The notes: generated by a model from the letters alone, not told the origin. A DNA stretch of 6,587 nucleotides from SAR116 cluster bacterium (GCA_002691725.1 NZIT01000089.1:62179-68765); one strand, 5' to 3'. Counted from the first letter of the stretch, positions 1 through 5,946 are shown. Program-made: numbers and translations.

Positions 1-39
1 ATCAGGTTTTTCCAACAAGGTAAGTCAGGCGAGGGATGA
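1..39 (+). CDS. possible 3' tail of an upstream gene (partial)
   Basis: Reading from base 1 gives twelve codons (IRFFQQGKSGEG) and then TGA at 37-39, one base before the fliA start. This is the arrangement expected of a tightly coupled upstream gene, and in flagellar clusters fliA often follows flhF/flhG. The tail is too short to identify. The frame of fliA is also open to the window edge, so this reading could be chance. Confidence 0.3.
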   Translation: MRFFQQGKSGEG

Positions 40-40
40 G

Positions 41-763
41 ATGAGAGCGCATTATCCTGAACAAAAAGTGGATATTGAACAGCTAATCAACAGTCACCTT
101 GATTTAGTTAAAAAGATCGCTTGGCATATGCATGGCCGTGTCCATCTATCCATTGAGATTGAAGATTTAATTCAGATTGGATATTACGGTCTGGTGCTGG
201 CGGCACAGAATTATACCCCGAAAGAAGGCGCTAGTTTTTCAAGCTATGCCGGATTACGCATCAAGGGTGAAATTATTGACTTCTTGCGAAAGAACTCAAA
301 CTTATGCCGGACAACAATCAAGCGCCAGCAAGATGTTCGCTCAGCAGAACAAGAGCTGCGCTCAAAATTAGGCCGTGAGCCAGAATTGCAAGAACTGGCT
401 AAGCATTTGAACGTCGAAGAATATGAAATGCTGGACTGGCAACAAGATTTTGAAGCCAATAATCATCAGTCGCTGGATAGCGTATATGACGAGTTTTCTA
501 TCTGGTTTGTGTCTGACGAAAATAACCCCGAAGATGAGATGAATGATCTTGAGTTAAGGTCGTCGCTTAAAGATGCACTGCATACCCTGCCCGAACGTGA
601 GGCTCTGGTTATTCAGCTCTATTATGTTGAGGAGCTTAACGTCTATGAAATTGCCGAAGTCCTGGAGATCACCACTGGTCGCGTCTCACAGATTAAATCC
701 GCAGCCATAAAGCGGCTCAGAGATTTTATCGGTAACCCTGAACATGGATTCATGGCAGGATAA
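41..763 (+). CDS. fliA: RNA polymerase sigma-28 factor for flagellar genes (FliA/WhiG family)
   Basis: This is a group 3 sigma factor that directs RNA polymerase to late flagellar and chemotaxis promoters. At 240 residues it is almost the same length as E. coli FliA (239). Region 2 lies at about residues 15-90, with the core-binding and -10 recognition motif DLIQIGYYGLVLAAQNY at 42-58 and FSSYAGLRIKGEIIDFLR at 66-83. Region 3 spans about 95-150. Region 4 (183-229) starts LPEREALVIQLYY and contains the helix-turn-helix for -35 contact, ending in GRVSQIKSAAIKRLR. The start at 41 is preceded by GAGGG at 31-35 with a 5-base spacer. The frame is open to the window edge, so a longer start cannot be excluded. 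In known systems this factor is held by the anti-sigma factor FlgM, which is not in the window. The linker at 140-170 is acidic and poorly conserved. Confidence 0.93.
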   Translation: MRAHYPEQKVDIEQLINSHLDLVKKIAWHMHGRVHLSIEIEDLIQIGYYGLVLAAQNYTPKEGASFSSYAGLRIKGEIIDFLRKNSNLCRTTIKRQQDVRSAEQELRSKLGREPELQELAKHLNVEEYEMLDWQQDFEANNHQSLDSVYDEFSIWFVSDENNPEDEMNDLELRSSLKDALHTLPEREALVIQLYYVEELNVYEIAEVLEITTGRVSQIKSAAIKRLRDFIGNPEHGFMAG

Positions 764-792
764 AAGACTGAAATCATAAAAGACTGAAATCA
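761..792 (+). repeat. perfect 16-bp tandem duplication after fliA
   Basis: The unit TAAAAGACTGAAATCA occurs at 761-776 and again, without change, at 777-792. The first copy starts with the fliA stop codon, so the duplication leaves the protein intact but lengthens the gap before the next gene by one unit. It looks like a recent slippage or duplication event. No function is evident. Confidence 0.9.
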
Positions 793-807
793 GGAAAGAC
801 AGGTAGC

Positions 808-1236
808 ATGAAAGATTGGCAGCAAACGCATGAAATTAATATGGCTGTTCAAACAGCAGAGATACGCCTAAGGCATGCTGATATGCATGAAACCCTTGTT
901 GCTACTTGCAATTTAATGAACATAGCCAGGGGCCAGAGTGTCATCACGATCACCCCATTTGCCGCTCATGAGGTCATGTCTGGGGAGCAAGCTGATCAGC
1001 CCATTGGCGAGGTCAAAATCCGTCTTGATAAAAGGCAAATGGAGATTAATGCCATGTTGCCGCAACACGCTTTTGACCGCTTGATCCGATATATCAGACA
1101 TCCATCAACGCGGCCTGCGGTGATCAAGGTTGATATTGATGAAGCGCTGGCTGTTAGTGTTGATGGCGATCTCAGGATTGATGAAGAAATGACGCTAAAT
1201 ATAGCAGACGTGTCAATCACTCTGCCACTTCGTTAA
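808..1236 (+). CDS. conserved-looking 142-residue protein of unknown function, downstream of fliA
   Basis: I do not recognise this family. The protein has no signal peptide and no membrane segment, so it is probably cytoplasmic. The first 45 residues look helical (TAEIRLRHADMHETLVATC). From about residue 46 the pattern is alternating and strand-rich: VITITPF, GEVKIRLDKRQMEINAMLP, then a helix AFDRLIRYIRHP, then VIKVDIDEALAVSVDGDLRI and NIADVSITLPLR. That suggests a small alpha/beta or beta-sandwich fold. The start at 808 has AGGAAA at 792-797 (spacer 10) and AGG at 801-803 (spacer 4). The gene follows fliA after 44 bases on the same strand and probably shares its transcript, so a role linked to flagella is an inference from position only. 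Its stop codon touches the stop codon of the opposing flagellar gene. Confidence 0.75.
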   Translation: MKDWQQTHEINMAVQTAEIRLRHADMHETLVATCNLMNIARGQSVITITPFAAHEVMSGEQADQPIGEVKIRLDKRQMEINAMLPQHAFDRLIRYIRHPSTRPAVIKVDIDEALAVSVDGDLRIDEEMTLNIADVSITLPLR

Positions 1237-2025
1237 TTAGCCATCAATAAATCTGCTAATAATATCAGCTTCCGCCTGAACCATCCGGGAAGACGCTCCG
1301 AAAGCTTGTTGGGCGCGCATCATCATTACCATTTCATCAGTAACACTGGTATTAGATGCCTCAATCGAGCCCTGAATAACGCGGCCAAAAACACCATCAT
1401 TAGGCGCACCGACAAGGGGCAGGCCGGATAGGTTGCTGGCTTGAAACTCATTTAGACCACGCTGTGTTAAGCCATTGATATTACGGAAACGTGCAAGTCC
1501 AATTTGACCTGCTTGCAGGGACAAATTAGTGCCATAAGTTGCGGTCACTTCACCTTTTTCGTTAATTGAGATCGAATCGACTTCTTTATATTGCCCGGTA
1601 TTGTTACCGGTTTGAAGACGGAAAGGGATAGTAATCGGTTGACCCGTAGAAGACAGCAGAATCTTTCCTGTGTTACTGATCATTTGCCCTTCATCATTGA
1701 GGCTGAATGATCCATCACGGGTAAAATACATGCCGCCATCAGCAGGGTCCAGCCCCATGAACATGCCATAGCCAGAAAGGCCAAGGTCAAGCGACATATT
1801 GGTCGTCTTCAATGAGCCTTGGCTGTAATTGACACGCATACCTGAGTTGCGTGTACCCATTCCAGTGATTGTATTATCAGTTTGGTCGGAGGTTTTCGCA
1901 TAGATATCCTGAAACTCTGTCGTGCTTCGCTTAAATCCAGTGCTATTTGCATTTGAGATATTGTTTGAGATTGTGCTAATCTCTTTATTTGCGGCTAATA
2001 ATCCGCTGGAAATGATGGATAACAT
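1237..2025 (-). CDS. flagellar rod/hook protein of the FlgE/FlgF/FlgG family
   Basis: This is an axial component of the flagellar basal body or hook, exported through the flagellar type III apparatus without a cleaved signal. The N-terminal rod domain lies at residues 1-40, with the family signature NNISNANSTGF (21-31) followed by KRSTTEFQDIYA. The middle part has the core FlgG/FlgE-type motifs: SQGSLKTTNMSLDLGLSGYG, FTRDGSFSLNDEGQ and GQIGLARFRNINGL. The C-terminal domain (about 219-259) has GSIEASNTSVTDEMVMMMR and AQQAFGASSRMVQAEADII. The length of 262 fits FlgG (about 260) better than full-length FlgE, and TGFK..TEFQD is FlgG-like. I cannot exclude FlgF or a short FlgE, so no symbol is given. 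The start at 2025 has AGGAGG (complement of 2036-2041) with a 10-base spacer. It stands alone on this strand, unlike the usual flgFGAH order. Confidence 0.88.
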   Translation of the reverse strand: MLSIISSGLLAANKEISTISNNISNANSTGFKRSTTEFQDIYAKTSDQTDNTITGMGTRNSGMRVNYSQGSLKTTNMSLDLGLSGYGMFMGLDPADGGMYFTRDGSFSLNDEGQMISNTGKILLSSTGQPITIPFRLQTGNNTGQYKEVDSISINEKGEVTATYGTNLSLQAGQIGLARFRNINGLTQRGLNEFQASNLSGLPLVGAPNDGVFGRVIQGSIEASNTSVTDEMVMMMRAQQAFGASSRMVQAEADIISRFIDG

Positions 2026-2035
2026 GTCTCATTTG

Positions 2036-2041
2036 CCTCCT
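2036..2041 (-). promoter_or_regulatory. ribosome binding site of the flagellar rod/hook gene
   Basis: On the minus strand the sequence reads AGGAGG, a full Shine-Dalgarno core, 10 bases before the ATG at 2025. It is the strongest ribosome binding site in the window and fixes the start, in keeping with a structural protein made in many copies. Confidence 0.7.
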
Positions 2042-2077
2042 TATTGGCCGCAACATAAAAAGATATCAGTAAGAGTA

Positions 2078-2093
2078 TTCAAATTTCATGCCA
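2078..2093 (-). promoter_or_regulatory. possible sigma-54 type promoter of the flagellar rod/hook gene
   Basis: The minus strand reads TGGCATGAAATTTGAA. Against the sigma-54 consensus TGGCAYRNNNNTTGCW it matches every fixed position except the C of the -12 GC, which is A. Transcription would start near 2066, about 40 bases before the ATG. Sigma-54 promoters drive rod and hook genes in several alphaproteobacteria. The missing -12 C makes this tentative. Confidence 0.3.
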
Positions 2094-2134
2094 GATTGGA
2101 CCTGCCACCAGGATAAGAGCAAAACTTTATGGAG

Positions 2135-2165
2135 TTGAAATTTTTGCCTTTTATGGCATTATAAA
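2135..2165 (+). promoter_or_regulatory. possible sigma-70 type promoter of the NHLP-like gene cluster
   Basis: TTGAAA at 2135-2140 and TATAAA at 2160-2165 are separated by 19 bases, which is on the long side. The region up to the ATG at 2206 is strongly AT-rich. The ribosome binding site is weak, with only GGA at 2194-2196. The divergent gap (2026-2205) shows no clear sigma-28 box (TAAA-N15-GCCGATAA), so this cluster may not belong to the late flagellar regulon. Confidence 0.3.
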
Positions 2166-2205
2166 AATGTAATGTAGTTTATTTTATTATTGTGGATTTT
2201 GTTTC

Positions 2206-2589
2206 ATGAGCAACCCGTCAAATGCACTTGTGCCCGTCAGCCCAGCACAACCACCTGCTGTGGTGCGTTCTGAAAATGATAATCCCTTGAGCTTGGTTAA
2301 GGGTGCGATCAAGCTTACAGATAAAGAGGATGTGCGTAATCGCCTGCCAGATATTCTTGGCCGAGCTTTGGCGCGAACTTGGATTGATACGCCATTTCAT
2401 GAGAGCTTTTCGCGTGATCCACAAGCGACATTGGCAGCTCATGGTGTTGAAATGCCAGATAACATGGTAATTGAGTTTCAAAAGCCGGATAGCAATCGCC
2501 CACGCATTGTTGTTTATGAAAAAAAGCCACATTCTAAATTCCGTACCCGCATTTTCTATTTACAGCTTGTTATGATGGCAGGGCGTTAA
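2206..2589 (+). CDS. NHLP-like (nitrile hydratase-like leader peptide) domain protein
   Basis: The 127-residue product has a low-complexity, proline-rich N-terminus (residues 1-27). It is followed at about 47-106 by a stretch that strongly recalls the NHLP family (TIGR03793): ILGRALARTWIDTPFHESF, then DPQATLAAHGVEMPDN and a strand IEFQKP...RIVVYEKK. In that family this segment is the leader of ribosomally made, modified peptides and derives from the nitrile hydratase alpha subunit. The usual Gly-Gly cleavage site after the leader is absent. The tail is instead short and basic (KKPHSKFRTRIFYLQLVMMAGR, residues 106-127) with no Cys, so a lanthipeptide-like core is unlikely. The Cys-rich metal site of true nitrile hydratase is also missing. 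The gene is followed after 3 bases by the Sel1-like gene, so the two are probably translated together. The domain call is from memory of the pattern, and the function is unknown. Confidence 0.7.
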   Translation: MSNPSNALVPVSPAQPPAVVRSENDNPLSLVKGAIKLTDKEDVRNRLPDILGRALARTWIDTPFHESFSRDPQATLAAHGVEMPDNMVIEFQKPDSNRPRIVVYEKKPHSKFRTRIFYLQLVMMAGR

Positions 2590-2592
2590 ACC

Positions 2593-3222
2593 ATGAATAA
2601 AACCCTTATGATTTCGGCATTATCTGCCTGCCTTTTAAGTTACGGATTTGCCCATGCTGATAATCACGGTGACAATATTGCCACCAGCGATGAGACATTT
2701 ATGGAAGCGGTCGAAGCGGCTAAATCTGGCAATTATATCCATGCTTTCACGTTGTTTGAAATGCAGGCAGAGGCTGCTCAGCATGATGCCCAATTTAATC
2801 TGGCGTTATTGCTAAAATCTGGTCGCGGCACCCCTCAACATTATCATGATGCCTTAAAATGGGCTTGGCTAGCGCATCTGGGCGGGATAGAAAAGGCGCA
2901 GATGCTGGCTGAGGAGATTGTTGATATCCTGCCTGAGGATACAGTAGAAAATGTCAGGATTGCGATTGCTGAGCGGCTTAAAGAAAGAATTGATAACGGT
3001 GATAAAAGGGCAATCACGCAATATGCAAGGTATTTTAGAGAGATCCTTTATGACCCAGATTATGAACAATCCTATCTCTGGTATTCTATTGCATCAGCCG
3101 TCGGCATTGATGGTAGTCAAGAAGCCAGAGATGAAGCGGCTAGCTATCTGGAGCCAGAAGTTATGATCGCGTTACAAGAAGAAGCGAGAACCACATATTA
3201 CGGCCTGTCATTTGGAAAATAA
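2593..3222 (+). CDS. exported Sel1/TPR-like repeat protein
   Basis: The 209-residue protein begins with a Sec signal peptide (residues 1-22, cleavage likely after AHA: GFAHA|DNHGD), so the mature form should be periplasmic. LSAC at 10-13 resembles a lipobox but lies unusually close to the N-terminus. One clear Sel1-type repeat is at about 64-102 (AQFNLALLLKSGRGTPQHY then DALKWAWLAHLGG). It is preceded by a helical hairpin at 35-62 (YIHAFTLFEMQAEAA), and a degenerate second repeat lies at 137-180 (AITQYARYF, YEQSYLWYSIASAVG). Sel1 repeats form a solenoid that binds other proteins, and the family includes MotX of the Vibrio flagellar motor. A motor or envelope role here is only a guess from the flagellar neighbours. 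The start has AGGG at 2580-2583 with a 9-base spacer, placed inside the end of the preceding gene. Confidence 0.82.
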   Translation: MNKTLMISALSACLLSYGFAHADNHGDNIATSDETFMEAVEAAKSGNYIHAFTLFEMQAEAAQHDAQFNLALLLKSGRGTPQHYHDALKWAWLAHLGGIEKAQMLAEEIVDILPEDTVENVRIAIAERLKERIDNGDKRAITQYARYFREILYDPDYEQSYLWYSIASAVGIDGSQEARDEAASYLEPEVMIALQEEARTTYYGLSFGK

Positions 3223-3248
3223 CTCAGCAGGCGATATAAGGAGCTGAC

Positions 3249-3461
3249 ATGCAAGTCAAAATTCACTGGATTATTGACGGGGTGGCTGAAATGGATGTAG
3301 AAACCCCTGAAGACGCAGAAGCGCAAGTCGAAGAGATGTTGAAAAAAGTTCTGGCAGATAATCCAGACCTGATCAATGTCTTGGGAACGCGCGCTATCCA
3401 AGGCAAGGCCTATTTGCCCGGCTCGGAAGATGATATTAATGACATTGAAACAAACGGCTAA
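3249..3461 (+). CDS. small acidic protein of unknown function (70 residues)
   Basis: The start is well supported by AAGGAG at 3238-3243, 5 bases before the ATG, so this is likely a real gene despite its size. The product opens with a strand (MQVKIHWIIDGVAEMDVETP) and continues with a helix rich in Glu/Ala (EDAEAQVEEMLKKVLADNP), a second strand region (LINVLGTRAIQGKAYLPG) and an acidic tail. This looks like a compact beta-alpha-beta fold. There is no signal peptide or Cys. It lies 26 bases after the Sel1-like gene, and its 3' end overlaps the next gene by 23 bases, which suggests coupled translation. I do not recognise the family. Confidence 0.7.
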   Translation: MQVKIHWIIDGVAEMDVETPEDAEAQVEEMLKKVLADNPDLINVLGTRAIQGKAYLPGSEDDINDIETNG

Positions 3462-3753
3462 AATATCGCGTGTTATTGCTATGACAGCGATGCTGGCTAT
3501 GGCATGCGTTGGCGCTATTGGTCTCACAGCGGTGATCAGTAGCCATGATGCTATGGCTGCTGCGAAAACATACAAATCCAAAGGCTCATTGGAAAATACC
3601 CGTCATGTGCTGGAAAAATGCCGCCTCAAAGCTGTTGAGGTTGTCGATGGTGTCACTATGTGCGTCTATCGCTCACAAACGGGGCGGCGAGTTACGCTCA
3701 CCAATGATGACCCTAGTGCTGGCTGTCAGAAACAATTTCAGTGTAAACGCTAA
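3439..3753 (+). CDS. small exported protein with four cysteines, unknown function
   Basis: I chose the ATG at 3439 because GGAAG at 3425-3429 sits 9 bases upstream. The in-frame ATG at 3430 would leave no spacer, and the one at 3376 would add 21 residues ahead of the signal peptide. The 104-residue product has a basic N-terminus, a long hydrophobic segment (12-33, IAMTAMLAMACVGAIGLTAV) and a likely signal cleavage site after DAMA (residue 40). The mature part is only about 64 residues, basic, with Cys at 61, 75, 96 and 102 that could form two disulfides in the periplasm. The pattern KCRLKAVEVVDGVTMCVYRS suggests two strands joined by one disulfide. It overlaps the preceding gene by 23 bases in another frame and is the last gene of the rightward cluster. 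The family is not recognised. Confidence 0.65.
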   Translation: MTLKQTAKISRVIAMTAMLAMACVGAIGLTAVISSHDAMAAAKTYKSKGSLENTRHVLEKCRLKAVEVVDGVTMCVYRSQTGRRVTLTNDDPSAGCQKQFQCKR

Positions 3754-3769
3754 ACTCGCCACTATAACA

Positions 3770-3813
3770 GTCTATCAGTAGTCTGCCAGTAGTCTGTCAG
3801 GAGTCTGTCAGGA
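3770..3813 (+). repeat. four tandem copies of an 11-bp unit
   Basis: The units are GTCTATCAGTA (3770-3780), GTCTGCCAGTA (3781-3791) and two identical copies of GTCTGTCAGGA (3792-3802, 3803-3813). The array fills the gap between two convergent genes. Its last unit supplies the final Ser codon and the stop codon of zur on the opposite strand. An 11-bp period is close to one helical turn. No hairpin or terminator is evident here. Confidence 0.9.
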
Positions 3814-4224
3814 TTGGCATGCCGCGCAAAATCCACGGATTTCAATCGCAGTTTTAGTTGGCCTAAAATCAAAATTGGTTAACAGAAGACTCACCGTGTC
3901 TTCAACATTGGAATGTGCTAATTCCTCAACCAATCCACATCTCTCACAAATGACAAATGAGGCGTTCTGGCTGTTTTTTGTCCCGCAATTATCAAGCTGA
4001 CAGACCGTATAAGCATTCAGGCTTTCCAGACGGTGAACCATGCCCAGCGTGATCAACTGATCAAGCGTTCGATAGACTTGAAGCGGTGCCCTAAACCCAT
4101 CGTCGCGCAAGGCATCAAGAATGGAATAAGCGCCTAAAGGTCGCTCCGCCTTGGTCAGGGTTTCCATGACAAGGTTTTGCTTTTCGGTCAGTTCTGGCGC
4201 GGCATGTTTCTGTGTTTTGATCAT
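3808..4224 (-). CDS. zur: zinc uptake regulator, Fur family
   Basis: This is a Fur-family repressor that in its zinc-bound form blocks zinc uptake genes. The winged helix domain is at about 10-70 (LTEKQNLVMETL, LGAYSILDALRDDGF, LQVYRTLDQLITLGMVHRLE) and the dimerisation/zinc domain at 71-138. The structural zinc site has both Cys pairs, CERC at 93-96 and CAAC at 133-136. Of the regulatory site known from E. coli Zur (His77, Cys88, His96, Glu111), this protein has His64, Cys75 and Glu101. The third position aligns with Gln86, after a roughly three-residue insertion that carries Cys80. The call as Zur rather than Fur or PerR rests on GMVHRLES.NAY and on the znu neighbours. It starts 35 bases after znuB and is probably the last gene of znuC-znuB-zur, which would make it autoregulated. 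The ribosome binding site is poor, with overlapping GGAT motifs close to the ATG. The 138-residue length is typical. Confidence 0.92.
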   Translation of the reverse strand: MIKTQKHAAPELTEKQNLVMETLTKAERPLGAYSILDALRDDGFRAPLQVYRTLDQLITLGMVHRLESLNAYTVCQLDNCGTKNSQNASFVICERCGLVEELAHSNVEDTVSLLLTNFDFRPTKTAIEIRGFCAACQS

Positions 4225-4259
4225 GATCCTATCCGATAGCCTGATCTTATATTACGCCC

Positions 4260-5063
4260 CTAATGGCTATTTCTCAAAGAAAGTTTTATTGGCAATATTG
4301 ACAAAACAAAGCATATTACGGCCGCAACAACGATACTGGGGCCGGCGGGGATATCCCATTCAAGCGAGCCCATTAGGCCAGCACAAATTGAAATCACGCC
4401 AATAATGGCTGATAAAACGGCCATTTGTTCGGGTGATGTTGAAAACCGCCGAGCGCTGGCGGCAGGGATGATCAGTAATGCAGTGATCAGTAAAACACCA
4501 ACAATCTTCATTGATATGGCAATAACAGCGGCCATGACGATCATGAAAATGAAATTGATATATTCTGGTCTTGTGCCTTCTGCTGTGGCTATTTCCATAT
4601 TCACAGTTGCGGCAAAAAGCGGTCTCCAGATCAGCATCAGGAGGATGAGGACAGCACCGCCGCCGCCCCAGATAATGATCAGGTCTCGCGCCGTGATGGC
4701 AAGAATATCGCCAAATAAAAATCCAATTAGATCGACGCGAATCCAGCTCATGAAAGACAGAACCACCAAACTAATGGCCAAAGCGGAATGGGCAAGCAAG
4801 CCTAGCAGTGAGTCTGATGACAGATTGGCACGGCGTTGCAGTAGCATCAGCAGCAAAGACACCGCAACCGAAATGCCAAATACGGCAAGTGTGATATTTA
4901 ATTCAAGAAGCAAGGCTAGGGCAACACCAAGCAGCGCTGAATGCGATAGCGTATCCCCAAAATAGGCTAGCCGGCGCCATATAATAATGCACCCTAAAGG
5001 CCCTGCGATCAGCGCAACCCCGATACCGCCAATCATGGCGCGGACAAAAAAATCATCAAACAT
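4260..5063 (-). CDS. znuB: zinc ABC transporter permease
   Basis: This is the inner-membrane channel of the high-affinity zinc importer, belonging to the ABC-3 family. Starting at the ATG at 5063 it has 267 residues, a normal length. It shows about eight hydrophobic segments, among them IGGIGVALIAGPLGCIIIW near the N-terminus, followed by the family motif RRLAYFGDTLSHSALLGVAL. Near the C-terminus is the ATPase-contact region with MKIVGVLLITALLIIPAASA. I prefer the ATG at 5063 to the GTG at 5069, because AGGA (complement of 5072-5075) lies 8 bases from the ATG but only 2 from the GTG. The gene overlaps the 3' end of znuC by 8 bases, so the two are translationally coupled. Manganese or iron permeases share this family, but Zur and the His-rich ZnuA indicate zinc. 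Confidence 0.93.
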   Translation of the reverse strand: MFDDFFVRAMIGGIGVALIAGPLGCIIIWRRLAYFGDTLSHSALLGVALALLLELNITLAVFGISVAVSLLLMLLQRRANLSSDSLLGLLAHSALAISLVVLSFMSWIRVDLIGFLFGDILAITARDLIIIWGGGGAVLILLMLIWRPLFAATVNMEIATAEGTRPEYINFIFMIVMAAVIAISMKIVGVLLITALLIIPAASARRFSTSPEQMAVLSAIIGVISICAGLMGSLEWDIPAGPSIVVAAVICFVLSILPIKLSLRNSH

Positions 5064-5946
5064 TGTCACTATCCTGATCGCTTTCGGCGGTGTCTGCCAA
5101 GGCTGGTATTTTGCCTGAAACAGGGTTGCTTTTTGTGCTATCGTTTATGCTGGCATTTGTTTTATTAGTGGGGTAATGAATGCCGCCGTCAGGAAGATGC
5201 TCATGGTCATGTTTATGCTCATAAAAAGCCAGGCCTGATGCTACACGCTCGCCAAACAGCGATTTAAACTCGGCGCTTGATGCGACTGTTGCCGGCGTTC
5301 CGGAACAGCATATATGACCGTTCAAACATATCACCCTATCCGTTGTTGACATAACAATATGCAAATCATGAGAGATCAAAAGCACCCCACAATTCAGTTG
5401 CCGTCTGATATCTTCGATCAAACTAAATAGTGCCAGCTCACCATTAAAATCAACACCTTGGACAGGTTCATCCAGCACCAAAAAATCAGGTGAGCGGAGA
5501 ATAGCGCGTGCCAGTAAGACCCTTTGAAACTCCCCCCCTGACAGATTATTCATCTGCTCCCTAGCCAGATGGAGTGTCTTTGTGGAGGCCAGCGCCGTTT
5601 CAATTTCTGATATGCCAGCTCTGTTTGTTAAGCATAGAAAGCGCGTCACTGTCAGCGGCAAGGCCCAGTTCAAATCAAGTTTCTGGGGAACATAACTGAT
5701 GCGCAGATTGGGCTTACGGTAAACGCTGCCTTCATCGGCATCTAATATGCCAAGTGCTAATTTAGCCGTTGTTGATTTGCCTGATCCATTCGGCCCTATC
5801 AAGGTGACAATCTCGCCTGCTGATACGCTCATCGTGACGCCTTTGACTAGCCAGCGCTTTGATCTGAAAATGCCTGCGTTTTCCAGAGATACAAGCATGT
5901 CTTTATTTTCCAACATTGAGAATCCATCACTAATTTTTAAAGGCAT
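5056..5946 (-). CDS. znuC: zinc ABC transporter ATP-binding protein
   Basis: This is the cytoplasmic ATPase that energises ZnuB. All nucleotide-binding motifs are present: Walker A GPNGSGKST (51-59), Q-loop Gln88 in SYVPQK, signature LSGGE (135-139), Walker B FLVLDEP (155-161) and switch His193 in SHDLH. Beyond the ATPase core is a His-rich stretch, YEHKHDHEH (242-250), as seen in other ZnuC proteins. It is followed by an unstructured polar tail of about 45 residues, giving 296 residues, somewhat longer than usual. The start is uncertain. The ATG at 5946 has no good ribosome binding site, and in-frame ATGs at 5916 and 5898 are possible. The last gives MLVSLENAG, which best matches where relatives begin. 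It is the first gene of znuC-znuB-zur and diverges from znuA. Confidence 0.93.
   Translation of the reverse strand: MPLKISDGFSMLENKDMLVSLENAGIFRSKRWLVKGVTMSVSAGEIVTLIGPNGSGKSTTAKLALGILDADEGSVYRKPNLRISYVPQKLDLNWALPLTVTRFLCLTNRAGISEIETALASTKTLHLAREQMNNLSGGEFQRVLLARAILRSPDFLVLDEPVQGVDFNGELALFSLIEDIRRQLNCGVLLISHDLHIVMSTTDRVICLNGHICCSGTPATVASSAEFKSLFGERVASGLAFYEHKHDHEHLPDGGIHYPTNKTNASINDSTKSNPVSGKIPALADTAESDQDSDNV

Noticed and set aside
2026..2205. Search for a sigma-28 promoter (TAAA-N15-GCCGATAA) in the divergent gap
   Set aside because: No stretch on either strand matched both halves of the consensus with the right spacing.
2218..2532. Open frames on the minus strand opposite the NHLP-like gene (104 and 71 codons)
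   Set aside because: No ribosome binding site and unlikely composition (many Trp, His and Cys). The plus-strand gene has the recognisable domain and the operon spacing.
3376..3438. Longer start for the four-cysteine exported protein
   Set aside because: It would place 21 residues ahead of the signal peptide and overlap the preceding gene by 86 bases. GGAAG at 3425-3429 fits the ATG at 3439 instead.
3198..3581. 127-codon minus-strand open frame opposite the small genes
   Set aside because: It is antisense to two genes with good ribosome binding sites, and its product has no recognisable features.
3754..3813. Tandem 11-bp units considered as a CRISPR-like array or a terminator
   Set aside because: The units are directly adjacent with no spacers, so it is not a CRISPR. 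I found no stem-loop followed by a T run on either strand.
4405..4965. 186-codon open frame on the plus strand
   Set aside because: It lies wholly antisense to znuB, whose membrane segments and family motifs are clear. The predicted product is a Ser/Ile/Met-rich shadow with no recognisable motif.
5064..5069. GTG start for znuB
   Set aside because: The nearest Shine-Dalgarno core is only 2 bases away from the GTG but 8 bases from the ATG at 5063.
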